Origin: an uncultured Clostridia bacterium
GTDB lineage: Bacteria; Bacillota; Clostridia; Oscillospirales; Ruminococcaceae
NCBI GenBank assembly: GCA_946545645.1
Contig: CAMNNQ010000144.1
Coordinates: 1-49,739, forward strand
Direction of reading: 5' to 3'
Length of the DNA stretch: 49,739 nucleotides
The position numbers were made by a program, and so were the translations under genes. Under the pieces are notes generated by a model, which saw only the letters and a program-made list of their open reading frames with translations, ran no database searches and was not told the origin of the DNA. This document shows positions 17,826-25,528 of this stretch, piece by piece (positions within the stretch are counted from its first letter, which is position 1; every line of letters begins with the position of its first letter).

Positions 17826-19249
17826 TATTTAAACATCTCCTCGTTAATTCTTTTTCGAAAATAATTAACAAAATCATCTTTGGCACGAGCGAGCATACCA
17901 TCAAGAAGGTATTCTTTTATGAGAGGCATTACTTCGTATCTAAGCCTATTTTCAATTTCACCGGGATCAGCATTAGAGACAACAAAATATGCATGCCCCG
18001 GTTGAAGGTTTAACTCTTCGTCGGAAGCGTATTGTTCGAAGATATCGGCTATTGCATTGAATTCATCTTTACAAAAATGCTTTCCCGCATCAGCTAATAT
18101 TTCATGAGGGAATATAGTATACCAAGCAAAACGACGTCTTAAAGCAAAATCTACGACAGCCAGACTTCTGTCCGCTGTATTCATTGTTGCTATGACATAA
18201 AAGTTATCGGGTAACTTATCGAGTTCAAGTCCTGGACAAATCTCAATTTTAACATTGTGGCTTGTCATTGTAGGCTCAAATAAATAGAACGAGGGACCTA
18301 AAACATTGGATAGATTTGCACGATTAATCTCATCAATTATGAGATACACCTTTTTATTCTGGCTTTCGAGTTTAATTGCCTCTTTGATTGCCTTAACAAA
18401 AACGCCTTCCCTTTCAGAATATTTCAGAGCGCCTGCATTTACATCCGGTATTATGCCATAAACAAAATCGCTATAAGATGTCTCAGCATGGAACTGTGTA
18501 AAAAACACTATGTCATTATCTGTAGGAATAAGTTTTGCCAATCTGGTTTTTCCGGTTCCCGGAGCGCCTTGAAGAACAACAAACTTTCTTTTCTCTAACA
18601 GATCTGTTACATTTTGTCCATCATTGATTATGAGCGTTGAAACTGTTAGCGCTGTTCCAACAGCTGTCCTTTGCGCATTGTTTGACGGCCAGCGACGAAG
18701 ATTAGCGTATATTGCTAAGTATTTGGAAATCAATTTCTTTCCGGCATCATAGTCGTTAGGATCAAACAATGTGGCGGTAAGCAATACTTTACCATAGCTT
18801 TTCACAGCATTGTCAAGAGTATCAGAAGTATTATTCTCGCCGCAGAATGTGGAAAAGCCGTCGGAACTTTCAATATCCATGAAATCATTTTTAATGAAAG
18901 TGTTACTATCTAAATATTTCATAAACAAACGTCTTGTTCCAGGAAGCGAAACAAGAGCGTAATCATTTTTATACCCTAAGCTTCCAACTCCCAGTGCAAT
19001 TATCCATCTATCATCTGTATCGTTTGGCTCGTTGCTTGGAAAAACGACAATACTAAGATCAGAGTAAGCGCCGGAGGCATCTTCGCCCTCACTAATGCAG
19101 CCGAAGTAAGCGCCTTTATCAGGAAACGGATTATTAACGTTCTTTCTAAAAACATATTTTTTGTTTCCGCGATAAACTCCGCCAAAACAGGAAATCTGAT
19201 CTTCAAAAAAGTGAAGATAGTCATGTGCGCTTGCAATGTTTGAATACAT
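17825..19249 (-). CDS. mcrB: McrB-like AAA+ GTPase of a type IV restriction system
   Basis: Hexameric AAA+ motor that recognises modified DNA and translocates for McrC cleavage. Walker A GAPGTGKT is at 228-235, Walker B LIIDEINR at 303-310, the sensor MNTADRS at 356-362 and an arginine-rich ALRRRF follows. The N-terminal ~200 residues should be the modified-base reader; it does not look like the DUF3578 domain of E. coli McrB, so the recognised modification is unknown. Start ATG with AAGGAGG upstream. The 187-bp leader to the HTH gene holds a GGACA/TGTCC palindrome at 19411-19426. Confidence 0.88.
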   Translation of the reverse strand: MYSNIASAHDYLHFFEDQISCFGGVYRGNKKYVFRKNVNNPFPDKGAYFGCISEGEDASGAYSDLSIVVFPSNEPNDTDDRWIIALGVGSLGYKNDYALVSLPGTRRLFMKYLDSNTFIKNDFMDIESSDGFSTFCGENNTSDTLDNAVKSYGKVLLTATLFDPNDYDAGKKLISKYLAIYANLRRWPSNNAQRTAVGTALTVSTLIINDGQNVTDLLEKRKFVVLQGAPGTGKTRLAKLIPTDNDIVFFTQFHAETSYSDFVYGIIPDVNAGALKYSEREGVFVKAIKEAIKLESQNKKVYLIIDEINRANLSNVLGPSFYLFEPTMTSHNVKIEICPGLELDKLPDNFYVIATMNTADRSLAVVDFALRRRFAWYTIFPHEILADAGKHFCKDEFNAIADIFEQYASDEELNLQPGHAYFVVSNADPGEIENRLRYEVMPLIKEYLLDGMLARAKDDFVNYFRKRINEEMFK

Positions 19250-19410
19250 AGTATTATCCTCCTTGTATTTCGTCTTATATTAGATAAAAACATATGTGAA
19301 TAACAGTAAGTAACAAGGTTTTAACCCGTTATCAACCATCCACAGATCGTTACCCCAAGTCACATTCTCCTTGCTTTTGAGCGATTTTTCAATACTAACC
19401 ACCGTATATT

Positions 19411-19426
19411 AGGACAAATATGTCCT
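19411..19426. promoter_or_regulatory. Palindrome AGGACA-AATA-TGTCCT, possible operator
   Basis: A 6-bp perfect inverted repeat with a 4-bp spacer in the gap between the HTH gene and mcrB. A similar GGACA/TGTCC palindrome lies at 31182-31195 after the element's integrase. It may be a binding site for the adjacent HTH protein or another element regulator. Confidence 0.35.
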
Positions 19427-19436
19427 CGCAGTCATA

Positions 19437-19643
19437 TCAGTCATCTTCTGCCATTTCCATAATGTCGCTCACATCACACTGAAGCGCCACACAGATCTTT
19501 TCGATTATTTCTGTGTTTACATTCTCGTTCTTAGCCAGCTTGGTTATTGAAGCCGAGCTGATACCTGCAAGCTGCTGCAAATCCTTTTTCTTCATATCTT
19601 TGTCTATCAGGAGCTTCCAAAGTTTTTTATAGCTTATGGCCAT
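19437..19643 (-). CDS. Small XRE-family HTH regulator
   Basis: A 68-aa protein that is almost only a Cro/cI helix-turn-helix: KKKDLQQLAGISSASITKLAKNEN at about 18-41 contains both helices. It resembles the YozG/Xre-like stand-alone regulators. A longer in-frame start exists, but the ATG at 19643 has GAGGAG 6 nt upstream and lies behind the promoter, so I use it. It may regulate itself, the divergent gene at 19896 and possibly mcrBC, which lies downstream on the same strand. Confidence 0.82.
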   Translation of the reverse strand: MAISYKKLWKLLIDKDMKKKDLQQLAGISSASITKLAKNENVNTEIIEKICVALQCDVSDIMEMAEDD

Positions 19644-19697
19644 AGTTTCTCCTCGCTTTCTGCTATCAAATATGCCATTAAAAGAACTCTTACAGAC

Positions 19698-19795
19698 ATT
19701 ATAACACAAAAAAGATGAAAAATCAAGATTTATTCCTGCAATCACTCGATTTTCTCTGTTTTTCGCTTGAATTTTAGCGCATTTTGTGTTATAAT
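19698..19795. promoter_or_regulatory. Divergent promoter pair with matching -10 boxes
   Basis: Minus strand: TTGATT (19726-19721), 17 bp, TATAAT (19703-19698). Plus strand: TTGAAT (19767-19772), 17 bp, TATAAT (19790-19795). Both -10 regions sit in the same longer block, TTTGTGTTATAATG, which suggests one regulator (probably the HTH protein at 19437) binds both. Confidence 0.75.
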
Positions 19796-19895
19796 GGTAA
19801 TAGTTATTATATTTGTTGCGGTTATGAACGGATCATAAGTGTAGTAATCTTTGACTAAAGCATTTTCAGCACTATTTGTTTTGGAGGTAACTATC

Positions 19896-20792
19896 TTGTT
19901 AATAACTTGCTATTATTTTGATGATATCAGACAATCATATTTTAAAACGGATTATCGCTCAATGGTAGATCTTGAGGAAAAAAATCCTGCTGAATTCTTG
20001 CGACGCAAGTCCAATTTGTTTAGGCGTGAAGACGGCAAGATTCCCATGGTATTAGTAAGGAACGGACTTCACCGTGGGTTCAGAAGAAAGGGAAATGCTG
20101 GAGGTAATAATACTGATTACTCTAGAGGTGAGCATGAAAGCCTTTCGCATCAAGGAAATAAAGAGGTACTGTCTCAACTTAACCAATTACAGCTTTCGTT
20201 CGGCGATGAAAAAGTCACATTATTTATCGATTATTCAGAATGCGAGAAAGCTGTAATATGTAACGGAAACAGATACGAAGTTGATATTTATTTCAAGCTG
20301 GAAAGAACGGATCCTGCAGAATACTATGATAGATGGGGCGGGGAATTGTGGTTTGAAGTGTTTCATACTTGCAAAGTAGATAAAAAGCAAGCTGAAGATT
20401 TTGGCATAGAAAGCAAAACTTTATTCGAATTTAAAATACCTGATTCTTTTGGTTTTTTTGACAATATTACCGAAGAAGGATATGTCAAAAGACAGGCGTT
20501 TTTAAAGGAGAAGTATTTTGATAACGGTGTCAAAGGGTTGCTAATTTGTCAAAAGCACGGAGACAGAGCTTGCATATGGAAAAGAAGTATCAACGGCAAT
20601 ATGACCGCCCGAATTGGTGGCTCAAACTTTACTGTTATAAAAAGTAAATATGACACAAGCTACGGAATTATGTACGGAAACGGTCTTCAAAAGTGGGAAT
20701 ACAATCAACAAAAATTTGAAACGGAAGAAGTCGCAATGAAAACAGCTGAATATTTTGCTTTTCTTTTATATAACAATTTGAAGATTGATTAG
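19896..20792 (+). CDS. Putative CoiA-like PD-(D/E)xK nuclease
   Basis: A 298-aa protein. Residues 125-165 contain NRYEVDIYFKL and then YDRWGGELWFEVFHT, followed by a lysine-containing helix. The D130 ... E154-V-F-H pattern with a strand-rich context resembles CoiA/competence nuclease-like active sites, but the canonical lysine is not obvious, so the call is tentative. I set the start at TTG 19896 because GGAGGT at 19883-19888 precedes it; the upstream in-frame TTG has no ribosome site. It stands alone behind the divergent promoter shared with the HTH gene, a common arrangement for a controlled toxin or defence effector. Confidence 0.45.
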   Translation: MLITCYYFDDIRQSYFKTDYRSMVDLEEKNPAEFLRRKSNLFRREDGKIPMVLVRNGLHRGFRRKGNAGGNNTDYSRGEHESLSHQGNKEVLSQLNQLQLSFGDEKVTLFIDYSECEKAVICNGNRYEVDIYFKLERTDPAEYYDRWGGELWFEVFHTCKVDKKQAEDFGIESKTLFEFKIPDSFGFFDNITEEGYVKRQAFLKEKYFDNGVKGLLICQKHGDRACIWKRSINGNMTARIGGSNFTVIKSKYDTSYGIMYGNGLQKWEYNQQKFETEEVAMKTAEYFAFLLYNNLKID

Positions 20793-21222
20793 ATATTTTC
20801 ATTCAAATCCCTGTGAAAATGTATCCGGAATGTTCTTTATTATATAAAACATATGATTAATGTTATTACCATTCTATTATCTGTATTTATTTCATTAGTT
20901 GTTGTGGTTTTGACCGGATCAGGCAGATTCTCTCCTTTGAATCCTCTGACTGTTATATCAAAAGTGACCTGCTCTGATTTTATATCAAAAGTAGTCTTTG
21001 CATCGGTCATAATTGTTATAATTCTTATATCAATTATGGCGTTCGTTACTTTTGATAGATTCATGTTCTGCCTTATTGTTGCCGCCGGTAAAAGAGGTGG
21101 TTTCTCCCACCGGCAGACTGACAGCGCACCACCACAATGGTACATGGTCAAAAACTTTTTCGTCGATAATAGATTTCAAATCTATATCTTGATAGAGCTA
21201 TGGTATGTTAGGAGGCAAAAAA
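20793..21222. other. Non-coding stretch upstream of the serine recombinase, candidate res/operator region
   Basis: About 430 bp with no supported gene. TATATCAAAAGT occurs twice directly (20954-20965 and 20981-20992) and once inverted as ACTTTTGATA (21048-21057). A 17-bp palindrome, ATAGATTT-C-AAATCTAT, lies at 21169-21185, and the recombinase ribosome site GGAGG is at 21211. Repeated half-sites upstream of a resolvase gene are what a recombination and autoregulation site would look like. Open frames in this stretch lack ribosome sites. Confidence 0.5.
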
Positions 21223-21939
21223 ATGATTTACGGTTATTGCCGAATCAGCACAAAAAAGCAATCGATCGACAGACAGATCCGCAATATCAAGGCTGCCTTC
21301 CCTGAAGCAGTCATCATTGAGGAAAGCTATACCGGAACTTCAGTCAATCGCCCCGAATGGAATAAGCTGCATCGGCAGCTTAGAGAAAATGATATTATTA
21401 TATTTGACAGCGTAAGCAGAATGAGCCGAAATGCATCCGAGGGCTTCCTATTATATAAGGAACTTTTCGAGCGTAATGTAAGTCTTGTGTTTTTGAAAGA
21501 GCGACACATTGATACAGAGGCTTATCGCGAGGCTATGAAGGGAATCATCTCTCAGACCTTTACTTCCGGAGATGTCGCTACTGATGAACTGGTTAATTCC
21601 ATAATGACTGCTATTAATAAATTTATGATGAATAAGGTAGAGCAAGATATCTATAAAGCCTTTGAACAGTCTGAGAAGGAAGTACAGGATCTCCGTCAGC
21701 GTACTCGTGAGGGTATAGAAACTGCTCGTTTAAACGGCAAGCAGATCGGCACGGCGAAAGGGACGATCTTTGAAACAAAAAAGAGCCACATCGTAAAGCC
21801 TATGATATTAAAGTACAGTAAAGACTTCAATGGTACTCTCTCAGATAAAGAATGCATGAAACTGATAGGTCTTGCCAACAATACCTATTATAAATATAAG
21901 CGTGAGCTGAAGGAGGGCAATGGTCTTGTCGCAGGATAA
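21223..21939 (+). CDS. Serine recombinase (resolvase/invertase family)
   Basis: Small serine recombinase. The catalytic Ser9 lies in YGYCRISTKKQSIDRQ; DSVSRMSRN and the long helix around LVNSIMTAINKFMMNKVEQD fit the catalytic core and E helix. The C-terminal GIETARLNGKQIGTAKG plus a final HTH-like stretch (LSDKECMKLIGLANNTYYKYKREL) would bind DNA. Start at ATG 21223 after GTTAGGAGGC. It overlaps the macrodomain gene by 20 bp, so the two are a translationally coupled pair. Likely jobs are resolving element multimers or inverting a segment; no clear pair of inverted cassette ends was seen. Confidence 0.85.
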   Translation: MIYGYCRISTKKQSIDRQIRNIKAAFPEAVIIEESYTGTSVNRPEWNKLHRQLRENDIIIFDSVSRMSRNASEGFLLYKELFERNVSLVFLKERHIDTEAYREAMKGIISQTFTSGDVATDELVNSIMTAINKFMMNKVEQDIYKAFEQSEKEVQDLRQRTREGIETARLNGKQIGTAKGTIFETKKSHIVKPMILKYSKDFNGTLSDKECMKLIGLANNTYYKYKRELKEGNGLVAG

Positions 21940-23095
21940 TAAATCTTCAGTATTACAAATAATCACCGGTGATGTTTTTGATCTGACAGCTGACGCTTTG
22001 GTCTTTCCCGCCAATCATAAGCCTATCATTGGTGGAATTCTTGATGGACAGGTATATGAGAAAGCGGATCAGACCAATTTGCTTGCCGACAGAGAGAAAA
22101 TTGGTTATCTTCACGGCGGAGAGACTGCCATTACACCAAGCCACGGCGTTCCGGGATATAAATACCTGATTCATGCAGCAGTACCGGTATACAAATCCGG
22201 TCATTCTTCCGACAAGCTGAAGAGCTGTTATGTGAACGCGCTTATGTCTGCCGATTCCAACAGGTTAAAAAGCGTTGTTTTTTGCCTCCTTGGCACAGGC
22301 TATTCTCGTTTTCCCGAAGACTATGCAGAGAAATGCGCCCGAAAAGCCATCGAATCTTTTTTGGATGAGCATCCCGACACAACCATAAAAATCATCCAGC
22401 TCGTGAAATTTGCAGATCAGAGCAAATATAATAAGTCAGTAAAAACCTTGGATGTTCTGAAAAAGTTAGATGCCGATGCTCTTGTGGATATTGACCTCAA
22501 TCCTGAATCAAAAATCGGGAAACGCAAGAAAAAGCTCGACGATAGGATAAAGCAGCAGCTTGATACACAAAGAAAAACACTTGCAGAGCTGTATTATTCC
22601 GAACAGAAAGCATTTGTTGAACAGCATGCCACAGAATATGATGATGCTTACGATGAATTCAACGATCTTAAATACCTTGAAATAGTTGGGGCGGCAAAAA
22701 AAGATACAAGTAAAACGCAATTAACAAACGCTGAACTTGCTGAAGAAATCTATATGACCGTCAAAAAGGATACAGCCAAAAACGGAAGAGCCAATGATAT
22801 TTCCAAGATCAGAAATCTCCGCTCTGCCAAGGGCGTAAAATATAAAAGTGCTTATATTTTTCTGAGCAAAAAGATAAATGTTCTTCGGCTATGTCTTGGA
22901 TTACAGCTTGATCTTGATGATACCAGCCTGCTTATGCTAACAAGAGGCCATTTCTTTCCCAGCACAGACTTTGATTACGAAATAGCCGAATACTATATCA
23001 AATCGCATAAGTGGTTTGAAGCGTTGGCTGATTATGAAGAAGAGTTTTCCGGAAAATCCGGGAATGACTCTTCACCCGATATAGAAAAAGAATAA
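21920..23095 (+). CDS. Macrodomain protein with a C-terminal helical domain
   Basis: The N-terminal ~165 residues form a macrodomain: QIITGDVFDLTADALVFPAN, then GGETAITPSHGVPGYKYLIHAA, and CLLGTGYSRFP as the phosphate loop. Such domains bind or remove ADP-ribose. A charged linker with a predicted helix (about 190-230, rich in Lys, Arg, Gln) leads to a C-terminal helical domain (about 280-370) with NVLRLCLGLQLDLDDTSL and DYEIAEYYI segments, reminiscent of a helical module fused to macrodomains in clostridial genomes (from memory). The start, inside the recombinase gene, is preceded by GGAGGGCA. A role in NAD or ADP-ribose based conflict is possible but is inference. Confidence 0.75.
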   Translation: MVLSQDNKSSVLQIITGDVFDLTADALVFPANHKPIIGGILDGQVYEKADQTNLLADREKIGYLHGGETAITPSHGVPGYKYLIHAAVPVYKSGHSSDKLKSCYVNALMSADSNRLKSVVFCLLGTGYSRFPEDYAEKCARKAIESFLDEHPDTTIKIIQLVKFADQSKYNKSVKTLDVLKKLDADALVDIDLNPESKIGKRKKKLDDRIKQQLDTQRKTLAELYYSEQKAFVEQHATEYDDAYDEFNDLKYLEIVGAAKKDTSKTQLTNAELAEEIYMTVKKDTAKNGRANDISKIRNLRSAKGVKYKSAYIFLSKKINVLRLCLGLQLDLDDTSLLMLTRGHFFPSTDFDYEIAEYYIKSHKWFEALADYEEEFSGKSGNDSSPDIEKE

Positions 23096-23100
23096 TAGTA

Positions 23101-23137
23101 AATGCGTCGCATATAAACAAATATGTGACGCATTTTT
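23101..23137 (+). terminator. Terminator of the recombinase-macrodomain pair
   Basis: AATGCGTCGCATAT pairs with ATATGTGACGCATT, followed by TTTTTT. It starts 6 bp after the macrodomain stop codon. Confidence 0.85.
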
Positions 23138-23439
23138 TGTGTTGGTATGACATACTGCATATGGCACTACCTAACAACCGCTTTTGCGAAGCTAATCGGT
23201 CAAAGTTGTTTAAAAACCGCAGAAAAATCATTCATCAGGTAGATATTCCATCTAATTGAAGATGGTAATTCCTTGTACTATATTTGCCATGCTCTCTAAC
23301 TCCCGTTTTAATCATGAGAAAAGCACCTACCGAAACGATAGGTGCTTGTTATATACAATAATCAAACATTTTTATTTTCTCACTTTTTTCATTTTGATTC
23401 ACTGATTACTGTGACAGGTCAATCCTGCATTTACTTGCT
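23138..23439. other. Non-coding gap between convergent genes, with a second hairpin
   Basis: No gene. GGTATGACATACT at 23144-23156 is a near palindrome that resembles GGTATGTCATACC at 24840-24852. A hairpin AAGCACCTA (23321-23329) with TAGGTGCTT (23339-23347) probably ends the minus-strand genes to its right. Confidence 0.5.
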
Positions 23440-23922
23440 TTACCACTTCCACATTTTCTCAATATACTCTTTGCAGTCTTCAAAGCTCTTTTTACCTTGA
23501 GCAACATCCAAGAGAATGTAGAAAACATCCTCGTAGTATTTAACCGCCCCCTGTATTTCCCATATAGTTTCAGCAGGTCTTTCCTCAACCATAGAGTACG
23601 GAAGTCTAAGGCTATAGGCTATATCATTATAGTCATCCACATAAAATCTTCCGAAAGCCTTAACATATGTATTGATGATATTAATCGTATAGAGCGTTTC
23701 ATCGTAATACTCATCGGTAAGCACCCGAGGACTTATAAATGTTAGGATATCACAATACTTCTCTGCAAAATCGAATGTCATCTGCAATTCATGGGTTCTG
23801 CTGTCCATTTTAAAGGTAAGATGTATTTTATGCCTACCCACATTGGTTTCTTTGTAGATGTAACCCAAATCAGTGCGCAAGAGTTCTTTTATCCTCTTCT
23901 TTGCCTCAATTCTATTATCCAT
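23440..23922 (-). CDS. YbjN-like protein (type III chaperone-like fold)
   Basis: A 160-aa soluble protein. The pattern of a strand-rich half (IHLTFKMDSRTHELQMTFDF, DILTFISPRVL) followed by ETLYTINIINTYVKAFGRFYVDD and a long C-terminal helix is that of the YbjN / putative sensory regulator family with a secretion-chaperone-like fold. No catalytic residue is expected. AAGGAGG precedes the ATG. It is the last gene of a three-gene minus-strand operon (24664 to 23440) read from the promoter at 24752-24724. The role on the element is unknown. Confidence 0.6.
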   Translation of the reverse strand: MDNRIEAKKRIKELLRTDLGYIYKETNVGRHKIHLTFKMDSRTHELQMTFDFAEKYCDILTFISPRVLTDEYYDETLYTINIINTYVKAFGRFYVDDYNDIAYSLRLPYSMVEERPAETIWEIQGAVKYYEDVFYILLDVAQGKKSFEDCKEYIEKMWKW

Positions 23923-23934
23923 ATGCCGTCCTCC

Positions 23935-24144
23935 TTAGTGGATTTCGTTCAACAAAAGAATTTTTGCAGCGAACGAATTCCTTACAATTCCTGTATAAAG
24001 AGTTTTCAGATGATTAATAGCATCCTCAAGCTGTGATGTCGTGAAATTGTATGTTACACCACTTCCGGCGTTTGCTACCGATATAGGTTTTACCTTGAGC
24101 TTTTCTACATCAGCTCTTGTGAGTGCATTAAATGGATGTTTCAT
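23935..24144 (-). CDS. Small hypothetical protein
   Basis: A 69-aa protein with no recognised family, beginning MKHPFNALTRADVEKL and ending in a helix. GGGAGGTGTGAG lies upstream. It is 4 bp downstream of the next gene and 12 bp upstream of the YbjN-like gene, so it is certainly in the operon. Tight spacing is the main support for its being real. Confidence 0.6.
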   Translation of the reverse strand: MKHPFNALTRADVEKLKVKPISVANAGSGVTYNFTTSQLEDAINHLKTLYTGIVRNSFAAKILLLNEIH

Positions 24145-24148
24145 ATGC

Positions 24149-24664
24149 TCACACCTCCCACTTAAGAAGAGCCGACTTTACCTCTTCAATTACCTTTTTG
24201 TCCTGTTCACGATTAAGCATAAGGATCTCTACAAGTATCTTTACCATCTCTGGTCCCGTTAAGTCTTCCTCTTTGGCTTTTTTCTCACCAACCTCCATAA
24301 CTTCCTTTTGTAATTCGCACAGATAAATAAACCATATCAATTCAATTTCGTACTTAGTCTGCAAGGTTGTCAGATTCAATGCAGACATTATGTTTTCTTC
24401 AACTTCAGTCAATGCATCTTCAAGTTCTTCATCTACCGTAACCTGTAAAGCTGTAGGAAATGCCACGTCACTAGGAATTTTATTTTTAAACTTCTTTAAT
24501 TCCTTCGCATCATTTTTCAGTTCCTCAAGTGTACGATTCTGTGCTTTTGGGATAGCACGGTTAAACTTCCCGTTCCTTGAAGTATCAGAATTAAAATCAA
24601 TTTCATCAATTCTGTCTTCAAGATATCCTATACAACTGCTTCCTTTACATGATCTCTTTACCAT
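24149..24664 (-). CDS. Hypothetical helical protein, first gene of the minus-strand operon
   Basis: A 171-aa protein, highly charged and helical, with acid-rich stretches (DEELEDALTEVEENI, EVGEKKAKEEDL) and a Cys pair at the N-terminus (RSCKGSSCIGY). No family recognised. AAGGAGG lies upstream of the start and a consensus promoter 60 bp further. Two small soluble proteins follow. Such operons beside conjugation genes are often element-specific; nothing more can be said. Confidence 0.6.
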   Translation of the reverse strand: MVKRSCKGSSCIGYLEDRIDEIDFNSDTSRNGKFNRAIPKAQNRTLEELKNDAKELKKFKNKIPSDVAFPTALQVTVDEELEDALTEVEENIMSALNLTTLQTKYEIELIWFIYLCELQKEVMEVGEKKAKEEDLTGPEMVKILVEILMLNREQDKKVIEEVKSALLKWEV

Positions 24665-24723
24665 AAAGAAATCCTCCTTATACGATTAGTCAAAGGAATA
24701 TCTGTATCACCTTTGCTAACTAT

Positions 24724-24752
24724 ATTATAAGTTAGTTTTCGTAATTTGTCAA
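24724..24752 (-). promoter_or_regulatory. Consensus promoter of the three-gene minus operon
   Basis: On the minus strand TTGACA (24752-24747), 17 bp, TATAAT (24729-24724): a perfect match. Confidence 0.85.
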
Positions 24753-24833
24753 TACCCTTTTATAACTTTTTTGAAAATTTACTCAGAAAACGCATCTGCA
24801 ACGGATGGATTCCGCAGAATGCAGACATACAAC

Positions 24834-24858
24834 AAGTGTGGTATGTCATACCACTTTT
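24834..24858. other. Palindromic hairpin AGTGTGGTATG-T-CATACCACT
   Basis: A near-perfect palindrome (core GGTATGTCATACC, 24840-24852) followed by a run of seven T on the plus strand. It could be a terminator-like hairpin or an operator for the ClpP-like gene downstream. The core recurs with one change at 23144-23156. Confidence 0.5.
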
Positions 24859-24934
24859 TTTATTTTCATATATGGCATACTAAGTACAGTTGGCAACAAC
24901 AATAATTATTATCATAACGAAAGGAGCAAAACTC

Positions 24935-25516
24935 ATGAGTCTTGCAAAAAACATTTTGGTTTATGATTCTACCGGCAATAGCGAGAAAATACTTCTTGCA
25001 TGTCACGCTGCGGAGGGACGAATTTTCCTGACGGAGTCAATCTGCACGGATACTGCCACAAAGTTCATGGCGCTGATGCAATACATGGAATCAGAAAAGA
25101 AAACAGTACAGCTGTTCATCAACTGCTGCGGCGGCGAAGTCAATGCCGGACTCCTTATGTACGATCTCATCCGTACATATCCCTACGATATGGAGATCTA
25201 TTGCACCGGACTGGCGGCAAGTATGGCAGCAATCCTTCTTGCAGGCGGCAGTAAGGGCAAACGCTTTATTTTGCCCCATTCTCATGTGCTGATTCATGAA
25301 CCAAGAGTCCCGGAAGGCTTCGGAGGCACGGCTACAACGATCGAGAAACAGGCACAGAGCATACTTGAAATCAAGACGGTAGTTAATGGTCTGCTTGCCG
25401 AAGCAACCGGCAAATCGCTTGATGAAATCAACGAGGCTACCGCCTACGACAATTATATGACCGCAGAGGAAGCTGTTGCTTTCGGTATCTGCGATGAGAT
25501 TAAAGCCATCTATTAA
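24935..25516 (+). CDS. ClpP-like serine protease
   Basis: ClpP/SppA-fold protease with the triad apparently intact: Ser96 in GLAASMAAI, His121 in LIHEP, and Asp172 before NYMTAEEAVAFG, in the normal ClpP order. The 193-aa length is typical. I place the start at ATG 24935, behind AAGGAG, rather than 15 codons earlier. No Clp ATPase is encoded nearby. It is 12 bp before the coupling ATPase gene and surely in the same operon, so it may process element or conjugation proteins, act with a host ATPase, or counter host defence. Phage head proteases also use this fold, but no head gene is present. Confidence 0.85.
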   Translation: MSLAKNILVYDSTGNSEKILLACHAAEGRIFLTESICTDTATKFMALMQYMESEKKTVQLFINCCGGEVNAGLLMYDLIRTYPYDMEIYCTGLAASMAAILLAGGSKGKRFILPHSHVLIHEPRVPEGFGGTATTIEKQAQSILEIKTVVNGLLAEATGKSLDEINEATAYDNYMTAEEAVAFGICDEIKAIY

Positions 25517-25528
25517 GGAGGAATAACA

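Noticed and set aside
20853-21305. 150-codon plus-strand frame with a hydrophobic start
   Set aside because: No ribosome site, runs into the recombinase gene, and lies in a region of repeated half-sites; an antisense frame (20840-21151) is equally long, which is typical of non-coding DNA.
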